64,000 nucleotides of DNA from Amorphophallus konjac (lineage: Eukaryota > Streptophyta > Magnoliopsida > Alismatales > Araceae): assembly GCA_022559845.1 (NCBI GenBank), contig CM040125.1:322407829-322471828 (forward strand). The letters are read 5' to 3'. The notes below the pieces were generated by a model. That model had not been told where the DNA came from. It was given only the letters and a program-made list of their open reading frames with translations, and made no database searches. Numbering within the stretch: position 1 is the stretch's first letter; every line of letters begins with the position of its first letter. This document shows positions 43,468-56,300 of the stretch, in pieces. A program made the translations under genes and the position numbers.

Positions 43468-46400
43468 GGCTTTAGTCCGCCTTGATCTTGGCTAATCTGG
43501 TTTCTTCTGTAATTGGTTCCTTGTTATCAAGGTCTCTGTGCCTTAACGAGGAGTTCTAGCCCTCGTCTCTCTTCCTTTTTATACTTATTCATCTAGTTTA
43601 ATGTCTGCCACTCCTCCATGTAGAGGAATCTTTGATCCTTTGCTATCCTCTCTCTTTCGTCCTGTCAAGCAAGGAATATGAAGCTCGTGCTGTGCGAAGC
43701 TCGATGATCACGATTGCTTCAGGATGCTAGTTTCGTTCCGTGGATTTGCAAGGTATCTTTATTTTGTGCAAAGAACATGCTATTATTATCACTTATTTAC
43801 TCCTGCACATTGTTAAGATTAATGTTGGTTCCTTACATGGTTAAGTGACTTTTAGAAATTTGCTTAGTTCATTTAAAATGAGTTCGCTTCTGCAGCATCC
43901 TTAGGCTGGTGATAGCTCCGCGCTGGGAGTCCAGTTCATTCCCCGATCATTGAGGGTGACCTTTGAGAATGGATTTTTCACACACTACACGGCAAGCCAT
44001 AGCCAATCTCTCTAGTGCAACACCGTTGCTGCTTTAGCCATACTTTGGGTATGCACGAAGGCGTTTTCTCTTCTCTACTCGGCCAAGTGTAGGGGCAAGA
44101 GATGGATGGATGAGATGACCGACCTAGGTGCTCCCCAATACGAGAGAGGTCTCAAATAGGGGTAGTCTTGACCCTCGAAAGTGAGCTTTCATGTAATATC
44201 TAGCCAATAAGGGCTGTCAAAATCATATATGGACGAATCAATGATGAATCAAAAAGTAAGATTATGAATCAAAGGCATAGCAAGAGTGGCAGTACAGTTC
44301 CTCGCGGGATGCTATGAGCCCGGTCACATGCGTGCTTGATAAATATGGGTCTCAAAATCAAAGACACAAAGCCCCGGCGCAACAGACCTACTCTTTGAGG
44401 GGTGGTGCCCTGGAAGGAATTCAAGTCCTGATGTCTCCCATCCTGCATAAAGCTTGTCTCTAATTTTTCTTCTATTTCTCCCTCTTAGGCTGGGTTGTAT
44501 CCCGGGTATGGCCTTAGTAGGGGCACCGTTCTTTAGAGGCGGTTGGTTATGGTAAGTCACCCTAACATGCACGCCCTACTTAAGGGAAGTCTTTAATGAA
44601 AGGGGTAGGAACGACGATCCCTGGTCAGTAGTTTGAGCCCGTCTTTGGGTGCTGCAGATTGCTTTGTCAAAATCTAAAAAAATGAAATATTATCAAAATC
44701 TAAAAAAAATGAAATATTATCAAAATTCCAAAAAACAAATATGTCAAAATTCCAAAAAAAATCAAATATGTCAAAATTCCAAAAAAGAAATCAAATATGT
44801 CAAATAAATCCCAAAAATTTGAATATGGCAAAAAAATCAGAAATACAAAAATCCAAAAATACTTCTCTTTTGTTCCTTTTATTTTTTTATCTTGAGGACA
44901 TATACATAATCTATTTGCTAAGTGTGCAAGCTGCAGGTTCAAGTTTTCTTTGCTCTATCTTTTCGCTCTGCCTCCTGCTCATATTCTTCGATCTATTCTC
45001 ATCTCTTCAATATCTATTTTGAAGCTCATGGCCTTCTCAGGTTTCGCTTATCTACTTAATCATATCTCCATGAGAGGCATTGTCCCACGATTTTGAACCT
45101 AGCGGTTCCACTTCATCTGATCTTGGGCTTTGATTGAAGAATGTGTTTGTTATCTTTATCATGTCTATGGTCCTCCATGTCTTTTGTCACGATGTGTCCT
45201 TGTCATATGTGTCTATGTCCTCTCGTGTTGGTCGTATCTTTATCCTGCCGTGTCATTCATCACACGTGTCCCCATCCTGCCATATCATTCATCACACGTG
45301 TCTTTGTTCTCCGTGGTATTGTCATCCCACGTGTCTTTGCCCCACCATGTCCTTATACCACCATGTGTGCTATCCCACCGTGTGCATGTTGTCTTGTCCC
45401 ACCGTGCCTTTAGTCGCATGTATGCTTGCCATTTGTTTGTTTGTTATGTTTCATCCATCTTCGTTATGTTATGTTGTGCCATGTTTTGTTCATATTTCTC
45501 TTATTATGTTATGTTCATGTTATGCTCGTTCATATTCGTTCATGTTCACATCATATCATGTCATATGGATGTCTTATGATGAAAATTCATAAAAAATCAG
45601 AAATCAAAAATCCAAAAAAATGCCGTGTTGCCTGCACAGGTAAGTCAGGTATGGCTCTCTATTCCTTCTCATTGTTGCATTACTATATGGTATTTACGTT
45701 ATTATAGCCTCTCAAGGACCGGCTGGTTGCCCGTGTGTTCTAGGATCTGATGTTCCCCTTTAACAAAAATGATAATGATCTAGTAGCATACGGTTAATCG
45801 TTGGATAGGCCGCTCGGTTGAGTCGGGCGGGAGACGATGGACTCTGTCTCGCACGCCGTGGTTGCAGAAGATTCTTGACCCCGTCCTGGCTCATTCTAGT
45901 AATATTATCCTTGAGTACTTTCTATTTTATCTTTCTTTGCATTCGTTTTGATGATTTCTTATTTTAGCCCAGCATGTATCATGTCATTTTGAGCATTCAT
46001 GTCTCGTGATCCGTTCAAGGATTTCTCCTCAGCAATGGTTAATTCCATTTCAATTCACTTCGATAAGAGATTCTCATTCCACTCTGAATTTGAACGATTT
46101 CTCTGATCTTGCCACTTGGTCTGGTTGGCTAGCGTGACTCCTGTCTGGATTTTATCTCAGTTTTATCTCTCCTTTTCCAGCTCATATGATGTGTTCCTTC
46201 CGACCCACTCATTGTCCGTGGATTGTGTCCCCGATGAGGCTGGTCGTGTTTCCTTTTCCTCCTTTAGTTTAGTTCTCCAGACATGTCTCATCCGCGTCAT
46301 CCATTCCGGGTGGTTAGTTCGGCGTTTTCGGCAGAATTCCTATCGCTTGTTGGTTGTGACGGGTGTCTGTTTGCCTTGATGCCCGCTTATCAGTTCTCTC

Positions 46401-46508
46401 CGCTTCATCTCCGCTTCATCTCCATTTCATGTTGCTATTACTTTCGGTCCATCTCCTTTCCATTTCACCTCCGCGTCATTTTTGCTCGTTCCCTTGCAAA
46501 GCAAACAT
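43468..46508 (+). other. Tat-gag-1 3' non-coding region
   Basis: About 3 kb without a credible gene. It contains an A-rich minisatellite (44667-44830) and a pyrimidine-rich stretch with repeated CATCACACGTGTC-like words (45230-45420). The Cys/Ser/Val-rich frames around 45130-45700 come from that composition. This is where pol would normally lie. Confidence 0.6.
44667..44830 (+). repeat. A-rich 24-29-bp minisatellite, about 6 copies
   Basis: Repeats of TCAAAATTCCAAAAAA followed by ATCAAATATG, with unit length varying because of the A runs. Confidence 0.75.
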
Positions 46509-46522
46509 CAAGGAGGGGCATC
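46509..46522 (+). other. Polypurine tract, Tat-gag-1
   Basis: CAAGGAGGGGCATC directly before LTR start TGTTGACACCC. Confidence 0.85.
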
Positions 46523-48513
46523 TGTTGACACCCGTTTTAGCCCACAAGTTGTGTCATTTCTCTTATTCATCATTTTTGATGTCCCGAATTAGCCATTATT
46601 TTGGAGTTTTTTCGGATGGATTTCAAGCCCATTTTTACCATTTTATATCCTTTAAGTCTTGGAGATCATGAGTTCTTAGAGCCCTGGAGCTTATCTTATC
46701 AAATTCTGACTTCCAAGACAACTTTCGACCCATTTAGGCCGACTTCCCTCAAGTAATCGGCTCTCTCTCACTGCGTAGTCCTGAAAGTGATTCTTTTCCA
46801 CCCTCTTCCAGTCCTTTATTCAAAATGTTATATTCATCAAAGTTGTTCATCTTTCAAAGATCTACAATTTCTTCTTCTACGCCATTGGCCAGTTCTGCCC
46901 CGATTGTGAGTTATTTGCATTTTTCCAACAGGCTGTGCTATTCACCTATGTCTCAAAATTTTCCTCTCTCTTCCAGCCCCATTTTCTCCCTTTTCTGATC
47001 ATTTTCTCATCTTGCTTTCTTCATAAAAGTTGTTCCTCTCTCAGTTATCTACACTTTCTTCTTCTACGACTTTCACTAGTTCTGCGCCGTTTGAGAGCTA
47101 CGCTTCAATTTACAAAGTCACGCGTAGTCTGCCCGGAATCTGCCTTCATCGATGTGAAGGTCTAGTGTAGGTGCGTTACATCAGTGTAACGGTCTATCGT
47201 AAGACCGTCAGAGCACTGTGACGGTCCTACAGTAGACCGTTGCACCTAAACTTATCCAAAATCGTCCCGTTTGACCCCCAGAGTGTGACGGACCTACCCT
47301 AGTCCGTTACATAACTCTGACGGTCGTACGATAGACCGTTACACACACTTGAGAGTCCAATTCGTGCTGGACTCTGCTCCGTTTCTATGCGCCGTGTCCC
47401 TCTTGAAGAGTCCATAACTTCTTGAATTCTACTCCGAATTGAGCGCCGTTTGTTCCTATGGTTTCTCCTTGATATTATCTTGAATTCAATCTAAAGAACT
47501 CCAAATTTTATTTGCTATCTTGCTCAAAATCATGCTCAAAATTTGAGGGTTTAGGTGTCCTGGTTCAACTCAAACTCTGCAGATTAAGCTCCGGGGCTCC
47601 CTTCAAGAAGCCATATCTTCTAGATCCTTCATCCAAATAGAGTCCCGTTTTCTCATATGACTTATCTTGACTATTATCTCGAGATTGATCCATAGATCTC
47701 GGGATTTGATGGACTCTATCTCTTAAACTAGTGGAGGAAAGTTGAGGGTTTCACCACTTCTCTATAAAAACTGCCCAGTTCGCAGTTGCAAAGGGGGGCT
47801 CTTTCCGGACGTGGGGCGAAGCCATGCTGTGTTGCCAACTCACAACTTCGACCCCATCTTGAAGAGGGAAGTATTGGCTTTCAATTCCATCCTTCTGGGC
47901 TTGATTTCATGGGCTACACTCTTAGTTCTCTTCCTCTTAAAATCAGAAATCATCACAGTTTTCTGCACTTTCTGCTACACATACGTTTTTCTCCGTTTTG
48001 CATCATCGTTTTCTCTCTATTCTCTCAATCAAATCTCGTGATTTCAAATCTCATGCATGCACAACACACCCACCTATCTTTTCCACCCTTCCACAGGGGT
48101 TAAAAAACCTCCCCCCGGTGCGTTCTCCCCCTTTTATTCATGCTATTTTATCACTTTGGGCAGATTTCTACACTTCATGTTCTAATGGGTTTTTGCCTTT
48201 CTGTTTCATCTTTGTTTTACAGGAGAGCATGAATACAACGTGAGGCCCTCTTCATCTAGCCGGCTGGAAGGAGAGGAGGTCGATCCCACACCATTCCACG
48301 CATCCCGTTCTTAAGCGCGATCAAGTCTTCATCCCTTTCCGTGGTACACGGCGTCATTACACTCCTTTCATCCTTGCGGCGTTGTTAATCCATGGTGGCG
48401 ATCACGGTTAGTATTTCCATCCTTTCATCCCCCTCGTCTTTGATTCACATGTTTATGCATGTATGTATTTAAAGGGGGTGGGATAGGAATCTAATTATTA
48501 AAACGAATCAACA
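46523..48513 (+). repeat. Tat-gag-1 3' LTR (1991 bp)
   Basis: Copy of 36343-38333, ending ATCAACA, followed by ATAGG. Differences are concentrated in the first ~600 bp by eye. Confidence 0.93.
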
Positions 48514-48518
48514 ATAGG
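48514..48518. repeat. Target-site duplication ATAGG, right of Tat-gag-1
   Basis: Identical to 36338-36342. Confidence 0.93.
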
Positions 48519-48959
48519 ATCCCAAAGTTCTAATCTTTTTGCTCGTTCTTTCTTTCACTGAACTGTTAGGGTGTAACGCATCAGTCTAGGTGCGTTACAT
48601 TCATGGGGCGGTCGTACGATAGACCGTTATATACAACGTGGGTAGAATTTCAAATTAATAAAACTCTTTTATTCGTTTATCCAATATAATAATCTATAAA
48701 ATAGTATTTATCCTTAAATTACGTGAATATGCTAAATAACCTTCTAGAATATGGGCCAAACTTAATGGGCTTGGTCCTTAAACCTTTTGGATCTTATTTA
48801 AATAGGCTAGGTTAATTATTTGACACAATTGGGCCTTATAATGACTTATTAATCCAATAATCTATTTATAAATCTATTTAGTCTTTCTAAATTCCTAATA
48901 AATTCCTGAAAATTCTATAAATGATCCAGAAATTATTACATAAATTCTGGGGCACTACA
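48519..48959 (-). repeat. Solo LTR, U3-side part
   Basis: In sense this is the LTR start (TGTAGTGCCCCAG at 48959). It has two inverted-repeat words near 48570-48640 (GTGTAACGCATC...GGTGCGTTACA and GGTCGTACGATAGACC). Confidence 0.85.
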
Positions 48960-48964
48960 GGCCC
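48960..48964. repeat. Target-site duplication GGCCC, right of solo LTR
   Basis: Identical to 33474-33478. Confidence 0.92.
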
Positions 48965-49699
48965 ACAAGCCCTAAAACATGGATTTTTCCCCAAATTGGC
49001 CCGATTAGCCCGCTCGGCTCACCACGGCCAACGAAACTCGCGGGAAAAAAAGAGCACGAGCTGGGGGTCCATCTCCCTACCTCCACCGAAGATTTCGCGC
49101 CCCGAGCTCGCCGATCCGCGAAGAAACGCCGTTGAAGCCTCGCCGGCTCACGACCGCGCCACGAGCTCCCACGTGCCTCCACCGCCTTGATCCTCGCCCA
49201 TCCTCACCCGCGTCCTCGCCCGCACCGCCTCCGCCTCGCCCTCGCCTCGCTCCGTCGGCCGTCGGAGAAGAGAGGGGAGAAAGAGGGCGTGAGAGAAGAG
49301 AGAGGGAGGGAAGAGAGAAATGAGAGGGGAGAGAGAGAAAAAGGGAGGGGGTTTATATAGGAAAATATGGAAATTCCTAAAAATACCAAAACATAGAAAA
49401 ATCACGTTTCCGCGATCCTCGGAACGCACCGATCATAATGGTACCACACTCGCCTAGGTGAACGACCCGGTTCACCCGCAACGAGGTTCCGAAGGAATTA
49501 CCGAAACACACGCCGGGAACCGGAAAACACACGCGGAAAAGCCGCGAACGCGCTCCGAGCCTCCGAAACAGCTTCGGATCGCGCCGATCTGAACACGAAA
49601 GATGTCTGAAACATCATTTTGAACACAACGGAGCCAGATTCACTGGAAATGCAGATCCAAGACCCGAGAAGGAAAATCCGCAGAACTCGGCACATTACA
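48965..49699 (-). repeat. LARD-1 5' LTR, U3-side part
   Basis: Continues the LTR interrupted at 33478 and matches 27604-28335, including the GC-rich exon-like leader, the CT-rich tract and the TATA box at 49351-49361. Starts TGTAATGTGCCGAG in sense at 49699. Confidence 0.88.
49351..49361 (-). promoter_or_regulatory. TATA box, LARD-1 5' LTR
   Basis: Minus-strand CCTATATAAAC with a CT-rich tract downstream, as in the 3' LTR. Confidence 0.6.
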
Positions 49700-49704
49700 G
49701 GCAC
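49700..49704. repeat. Target-site duplication GGCAC, right of LARD-1
   Basis: Identical to 25019-25023. Confidence 0.9.
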
Positions 49705-50200
49705 ACTTCATAAACCTGAGCTGAACACGGTCAGTCACAGGGCCGCCTTCACATGAACGTGGCCAGAGAGTGGGCCGCGTTAGGAACAGAGATGATCGAG
49801 TGTTGAATAGAGACAATCGGCCAACCCAGGGATAGTCGTAGTTGGCCAGAATGGGGTTAGGATACCCACCGTGATTGTCATGAATGCGATCAGGTCTATG
49901 GCCATGTTCAAATTGAAGTTCAATGAGAACGTGGTCTCTTGATCATCCACCTTCTCCAAACAGAACCTGAACGATGTTTCTGTACAGACCACGTTCAAAA
50001 TAGACACAGTAAAATTCAAATAGAACCAAGTTCCACCATTCCAAAGCTGGTTGAACCCTATCCTACGCAGTAGGATGAGGATTCTATGTTTTTCCAAGGT
50101 TTTTATGGTACAACCTACTCTGCGTCCAAATAGGAATCCCGGGCTCGCGGAGTCTTATGAATGCCTTGATGAAGGCGTGCCAGACTTGTGGACGCACTAA
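49705..50200 (-). repeat. Tekay-like LTR fragment, other half (see 24453)
   Basis: Contains the conserved block at 50107-50170 (in sense AGACTCCGCGAGCCCGGGAT ... GGTTGTACC). It is the upstream half of the LTR that continues at 25018 on the other side of LARD-1. The upper boundary is uncertain. Confidence 0.6.
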
Positions 50201-53200
50201 AATTCGGGGGGGAATCGGTTCATTTGTTGATCGGGGTTAATTTGTCTATTTAGTGCGAGGGCGTGGCAGTCACAAAGTGACGATTTATTCGGGCTTCGTG
50301 GAAGCCCATGGTGCGCGCGATTTGACTAATCAGACAATTGTGTGGTTCGTGTCAGGACCGAAACCCGCCGCGCCATAAAGGTCACGGCGTTATTTACATC
50401 CCCCATACGGGGGAACACCCTTGATTGATTGCCGGGAATAAGGGCCCTACGGCCGAGAGAGAATACTAATAATGCAGGAGGATAGTGAAAGACGAACTAT
50501 GCTAGAAACCCGTATCGGGACGTGAATGTTCAGACTATGTTGGCCACTCACGGGCCACTTCATGTTCGGATGAAGGTCCATGTTCGTAGCGCAAGAGACG
50601 ATAACAAAAACCGCGCAGACGTATGCCACGGACAAGGCAAGTTTAATGAGAATGCGGGATTAGATCCCGGAAGAAGCGGGTCAAGCTGGTGAACTATCGG
50701 CCCAAAAGGTGCCCGGATCATGACCGTGTCGGGGATCCCGAAGTCCACGTCCGATATCACAGGGGCATCATTACTTTTCTCTTCATGCACAGTCCGGGGG
50801 AGCAGGTTGTTAGGTGTGAAGCCCAAACTCGACAACGTGCGCCCTCGCACGCGCATCGACCTGCGCGGTGTGAAGCCCAAAATTTTAATTATGGGGGGGG
50901 TTATGCTATTGTCGAGAGAAACAAAGAAAAGGGCTAAACCGGCGCGGCAAAGGGCACGCCGTTTCAATGTTCAGTGGGGAGATTGGGGGCACGCCGGATA
51001 TGGAGGGCAAGGGAGAGGGCGTGCCGGATACGGAGGGCAAGGGAGAGGGTGCGCCGTTTTAGCATTTAGAGAAGAGATGGGGGGATTTTGTGAGGAGGGT
51101 TGAAGCGGCGCGGTGGAGCAATGGCCGTGCCGTTTTAACTCGCGCCGGGATAGCTATATGGGGGTTGTTTTGAAGCTCTGTTTACTGCGTTTTCTTTTCC
51201 TTTCACCAGTAGATTGATTCAAGGTTTGATTTGCCCGTTCTATTGATAGATCAAGCTGGTAATGAGGAGGTTTTAAGAGATTTAACCATTTTAATCGTTT
51301 ATTATGATGAAACAGTATGAACGTCTAAGTGATTTACTCCAGCTGTTTGCTCACAAAGTCCTCATTTTGTTCTTCATCAGTTCAACTCATTCACTTGTTG
51401 TTGGGCGTTCTTAGTCTTGGCGAAAATCGGGCAGCACCTCCCCTGGACCAAGACTTGCCAGAGATAAAGGAAAGCCACCAATCGGATTGCTCCGGGGTAG
51501 ACTCTCAAAAATCAGAGTAGCCTCACGGCGGTCCGAACCCAAATGTGAGTACGGAACGTTCGAGGGCCAGCCTACAAGAACGACCACAGCTCACGGATGA
51601 TGATTTCGTGGAACGGGACAGATGTAGGCCATAGGTGGCCATGAATGTTCACCCTTCGAACGGGTTCCCTCAGAGTTCATGCCATAGAAGGGCAAGATTC
51701 TGAGGACCCCAGGTAATGTTAAAAGGGGAAGGGATCGGAGTAATAGAATACTGTGCATGCTTACAAAGTCACTCTTTTATTCATCCTCAAGGGAAAGGAG
51801 GGAAGAGAGGTACAAGAGTAGATCTACCCCCCAAAGCATAGGGAAGAATATAACGGAGAAAATAAAAGAAGAACTAGGTGTTGAGGTGGGGGAAGAGGAT
51901 ACATCGGTGGGGGAGATGGAGGAACAGAGCACAAGCTCTTCCCCCTCTTTCCCCTTTCACTCTCTCACCCTCTCTCTCTCTCTTTTCTTCACCTTGCAGC
52001 TGGGAATGGATGGAGCTTCTTCTTCTCTTCGGATGCCGGAGACCCTAGCCGAACCAGCCAGCCTTCCCTTCAGCCTCTCTTCTCTCAGCCCTTTCTTCTT
52101 CTAGCTCCTTCTATCTGTGAGGTCCTTCTGTACGTCCCCCTCGGCTTCACAATGCTGCCCCTTTTATAGAACGACCATCTTGGGAGCATCCCTGCTAATT
52201 CCACCTCGTCCGCAACGAAGTCGGGAGTTGACTGGCTGTGCTGGACACCGTTGATTCGTCTCGTACACTGCTGCTCGTCCGAGGATGGGACGCTCAGAGA
52301 TTTGTCGGAGCTTGCCTTGCTGCTGCTGCTTATGTGCTGTCGAACGGAGGTAGAAGAAGGGCCATGGGCATTGAATGTTCTCTGCATGCCATAATGATGC
52401 AAAACAGAGCATCGGAGTGTAGATGGGATGGCTTGTTTGCGCGCCGGGGAAGCGCTTCACAGAATAGAATGAGGGGTTAAAACGGCGCCACATTCAAAGG
52501 GGCGCCGTTTTAAGCATCAAATGGGGAGGCCCCTTCGATAGGAGCGCGCCGTGTAGCCAAATAAAAAGGGGGCGCGCCGGTTTAAGAGGGGGGGCGCGCC
52601 ATTTTAAGGCGCGCCATTTTAGGGCCACTTCGTGCCGTTTTAAGCACCAAATGGATTCCTTTCGAAGTCGTGGCCATTTATATGAATGTCGGCATTCCCA
52701 TAACGTTCCGGTTGCGACGTATGGCCTCCATAATATTCCGTTTGTAGCCTCTGGGACTCGGTCCCAGATTTTGCATGACTTTCAGTGCATGCCGAGACTG
52801 TGCCGGAGTTCTCGACTTTTCTCTGATTCAGCTCTCGGCATGGCTGGTCGGAGCGTTGTAGCTGTATCTTCTGCTTAGGGGGCTTCCTTAGCGGGTAGCG
52901 GACCACCAAGCGAGTTCTCATCCTGATCGGGCAAGGCATGAGGTTTATTCAAGCTTTTCGTCTCCGGCTTGCTCTCGAGTGTTACGATGTGCAGGCCGTA
53001 CGATCGACGCCGTCATTTTTTCGACGTCCACACCAATCTGATGGAAGGAGTATCCAGCGAAGGGTTCTAACTTCACCTAGAATTAGGGGTTCCTACAATA
53101 CTATCGAAAAAAATTAGTATGGCGGTAGATCCATTGCCACCGCAGTGACATGGCCTTCAAACAATTCAATGAATAAAAATCATAAGCCAAAACATCGAGG

Positions 53201-53340
53201 GTTTAATAGGGACTTGTTTGCGATGGGTTTTATCCGACCATCTTGACTTTTATTTCGTGTATATATGTATATATGTACATATATACATGTCTTATTTCAC
53301 GTGTCGATCAACCAATTAACTAAGTGGTATTAACTGACTG
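50200..53340 (-). repeat. LTR-like DNA of a Tat-type element, copy 1 (decayed)
   Basis: Non-coding. The segment 50280-50470 resembles 53350-53540 (CATAAAGG...GGCGTTA...TTACATCCCCC...GGGAACACC...TTGATT-ATTGCCG). GGCGCC/GGCGCGCC-TTTTAA words cluster near 50935-51150 and 52475-52645. A minus-strand TATAAAAGGGG lies near 52157-52170. A possible minus-strand start TGTAGGAACCCC is at 53098, but no polypurine tract adjoins it. 53099-53340 is AT-rich with an (AT/GT) run near 53258-53290. Boundaries are not resolved. Confidence 0.45.
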
Positions 53341-56300
53341 ATTGACGACGCGGGCATGCCAGTCACATGAGTGACAATTTTATGATGTGCTCATTCTGAC
53401 CCGTGTCGGGCGAATGTGAGGTTCGGTCGGGACCAGCAGTCCGCCATACCATAAAGGATATGGCGTTAATTACATCCCCCACGAGGAGGGAACACCTTTG
53501 ATTAATTGCCGAGATGAAGGGCTGTCGAGGCCGGAATAAAGGATACAGAGCATGCGAGTGATCATACGAGATGCTATGATTGACTACACACGATTTATTT
53601 GGGTGGGCCTCGTACATGGCGGAGGACTTAGGCCCGAAGGCCACCTTCACGCGTAACAAGACCTCTGATCAGGCATAGCCCGACCTTCCGGCAATGTCAT
53701 TTGATATACCGAGGAGGCGCACACTCAAGCATGCATTGACGCGACCTGAATGCCTGGACTAAGGCATAACGGCAAAAACTTGAGACATAACAATTCAAGC
53801 TCGAACAAGCTAATTTATTCAGTTCACTGATCAAAGAGTTTACTTCATTTTTTATGGTTGACACCAGAAATCATCCCGAGAGCGGGGAAGAGACTGGAAC
53901 GACACAACGACATGATTCGGCATGAAAGCGGTGCAACGCTTGCGAAGACAGGGGTTAAAATGCTTGAAACGGCACCCTGAAACGTAGGTAAATGGCTTAA
54001 AACGGCGCCGGAAACCGTAGGTGAATGGAAAAGAGGTGTTAAACCGGCGCGGCCTGATTGGGGCGGTCGTTTTAAGGCGCGCCGGGAAGGGCGCGCCGTT
54101 TTAAGGCGCGCCGTTTAAGGTGTGCCATGCATGAACGGCGCCGATTTAGCCCAATTTCTCGGACACACAGATTTTCGTTGGTTTATTTATGGATTTATTA
54201 AAATGTTTTGAGAGATTTTGAAAGTTGATTGAGTTGATTATTTGTGGATCGGTCCCAAGCCATCCAAAAGTTAAGTCACGGGCTCGCGCGAGGTTCATAC
54301 TCGAGCGCGGCGATCATTCCGAGTTTGGACTCGTTCAAGCCGAATTTCGGCAGCATCTCCCCATCCCGGAGGATTTGTCGGGGAGAAGCGGGGAGTGCTC
54401 ACGTGGCGGAGCAACCCCTAAAGGCCGGGTGGCACGACGGCGGCCGGCAAAAACCCGAACGGAGAGGAAAACCCCGAGGTCAAACCTGCTAGGGGCACCA
54501 AATCCGTGGGCGGCAGTGAGCGGATGAGTTGACTCATGACGGGAGCGAAAACCCCGAGGGCCAGCCTGCGAGGGGCACGCAACCCGAGCCAACACAATGC
54601 TCGAATTGGGACGACCGATCTGGGAGGAAACCCCGAGGGCTAGCCTCTGAGGGGCACGCAACCTACGGCCACCACAGAGCCCACTAGGGGGGCTGTGGAT
54701 TTGTAGTGTTGGGATTAACCCAATTTTTGTGTGCTCACTGGCCTTCTGAAATCCATTATTGACAAATAGACTCATCGAACCGAGCAGTCAGGATGAAAGA
54801 TCAAGGGAATGTTCCCCCTCCCCGGGTTACCGAACCCCACTAATGAAACAGCAGAACAGCACGGCGAGAACACTCGTATAATTAGCAGGCCAACGCTAAT
54901 GCCTGTAGATACGCATACGTACATGCATGTGATCGTTCACAAATTAACGCAACATTCATCAGTCGATGCCTAGAAAATAATGACGGGAATGTGGGGACGG
55001 CCTGGTCTCCCTCCGTTCATGGTCGAGAACAGAAAGGGTATTAGGAGGACAGCCCAGACAGGTTGAAGGAACACGCGTATAGACTCACCTCACACGGTGA
55101 AAATCCTTGACATTCGATCGGAAGAGAAACCCCCGGGGAGGGGGATTAATGTAGCCCCTACCATAGTAGGGCATGTAGCGTCGAGGGAGACGGAACGGGA
55201 AGAAAATCATTCAGACAGAGGAACGCACGGAGCTTCGCATTCATCCTCCACGGTGCCGGCATCGCTGCAGGGCGCCGTTTCACCGGCTATAAGGAAAGGG
55301 GAAAAGCAAAAGGGAAGAAGGGAGATCCAGAGGAAGGAGAAGGCAACATTCATTCATGATATGAACAACAGAAAAGGGAAGTGCACAGAGCATCATTCCG
55401 GCGCCGGCGTTGTCGCTCGGCCACCGTTTACATTAATAGACGAGACTCGTTACAGACGAAGAGAAAGAACAGAGGTGCTGGTGAAGGAGGGGAGGTCAGG
55501 CTCGTATCATCGCCCCTCCCCTCACTCACTTACATTGTATCAGAGAAAACCGAAGATGAAACGAAGGGGGTCCGCCGGGAGAAAACACGGGAAACCCACC
55601 TAGGTAGATGAGAAACGGATGCTCTCCTTCTCCGATTCCGGGAGGCTCGGGTGGAGTGGGGTGGCGGCCGCCGAGAGGCTCAGACGGAGGCTTCTTCAGA
55701 CCGAAAAAACCCTCGACCCCTCTCTCTGGACCTCTCTTCTTTCTTTCTAATTCTCCTTTCTTTTCTTTTGATTTCGCCTCCTTTATTTTTTTCCGTCGAA
55801 GACAGGCTATATAGCCTTCTTCTAATCCGGCGCCCCAGGGAGGGGCGCGCCGGATTCGATGGCGCCGGGACACACGGCATTAGCGCGCCGGATTGATGGC
55901 GCCGGGACACCCCCGATTGGCATTAGCGCGCCGGATTGATGGCGCCGTATTAAAGGGCGCCGACATTCCTTCACGCGCCGTTTTAACTTGTTTGCTCGGC
56001 GCGGCTCGGCCGGTGGGTCCGGGGATGATTCCGGAAGCTCCCGTTGACTGTTCCTTCCGCGCTGGCCTTTGCAAAACCTTGACGTGGTGTCGAGGAAGCT
56101 CTCGATATGACGAACAGCCTTGATCAGACCTCCGCGTGTGTCTGGCCCGATCATACGGATATCCTGTTGACACGGCCTTCGACACTGTGATTTGTGCTTC
56201 TGGTCGAGACGGACTCGTGCTCGAGGCTTCTTGGCGGGACGGTGTTGCATCCCGGATGATTCTGCCCTGAATGGCAATCAATTGGCCACTAATGGGCCCA

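Larger units (their letters stand above)
36343..48513 (+). mobile_element. Tat-gag-1: Tat-like LTR retrotransposon with gag but no pol
   Basis: A 12.2-kb element with 1991-bp LTRs (TGTTGACACCC...ATCAACA), a tRNA-Arg-type primer-binding site, a ~1.4-kb leader, a gag-like gene followed in the same frame by an unrecognised domain, ~3 kb of non-coding DNA, a polypurine tract AAGGAGGGGCATC, and perfect ATAGG duplications. No protease, RT, RNase H or integrase motif is present. LTRs differ by about 2-3% by eye. LTR start, primer and gag type suggest the Tat group (Ogre/Retand side). It must have moved with enzymes from elsewhere. Confidence 0.9.
33479..48959 (-). mobile_element. Solo LTR (chromovirus type), split by Tat-gag-1
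   Basis: The LTR consists of 33479-36342 plus 48519-48959, about 3.3 kb. In sense it starts TGTAGTGCCCCAGAATTTATG and ends GGACGTGATA (terminal CA changed to TA). No primer-binding site, gag, pol or polypurine tract belongs to it, so it is a recombination product. It is related to the Tekay-1 LTR: shared TATA context, conserved block (34868-34930), and TTCCATTCTTTTCAGG near 33830 against ACTTTTCAGG in Tekay-1. It has inverted-repeat words at 34650-34815, 35329-35495 and 48570-48640. Confidence 0.85.
25024..49699 (-). mobile_element. LARD-1: non-coding LTR element carrying nested insertions
   Basis: Minus-strand element with 3.3-kb LTRs (start TGTAATGTGCCG, mutated to TATAATG in the 3' copy; end GTCGTTACA), a variant primer-binding site, a ~2.5-kb internal region without recognisable gag or pol, a polypurine tract, and GGCAC duplications. 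The 5' LTR is split by a solo LTR (33479-48959). LTR-LTR divergence looks like several percent by eye, with many CG to TG/CA differences, older than Tekay-1 and Tat-gag-1. The plan is that of a large retrotransposon derivative (LARD), which would need enzymes from an autonomous partner. Confidence 0.85.

Noticed and set aside
45130..45707. Overlapping Cys/Ser/Val-rich frames as a secreted protein
   Set aside because: They arise from pyrimidine-rich degenerate repeats in a non-coding part of Tat-gag-1; three frames look alike.
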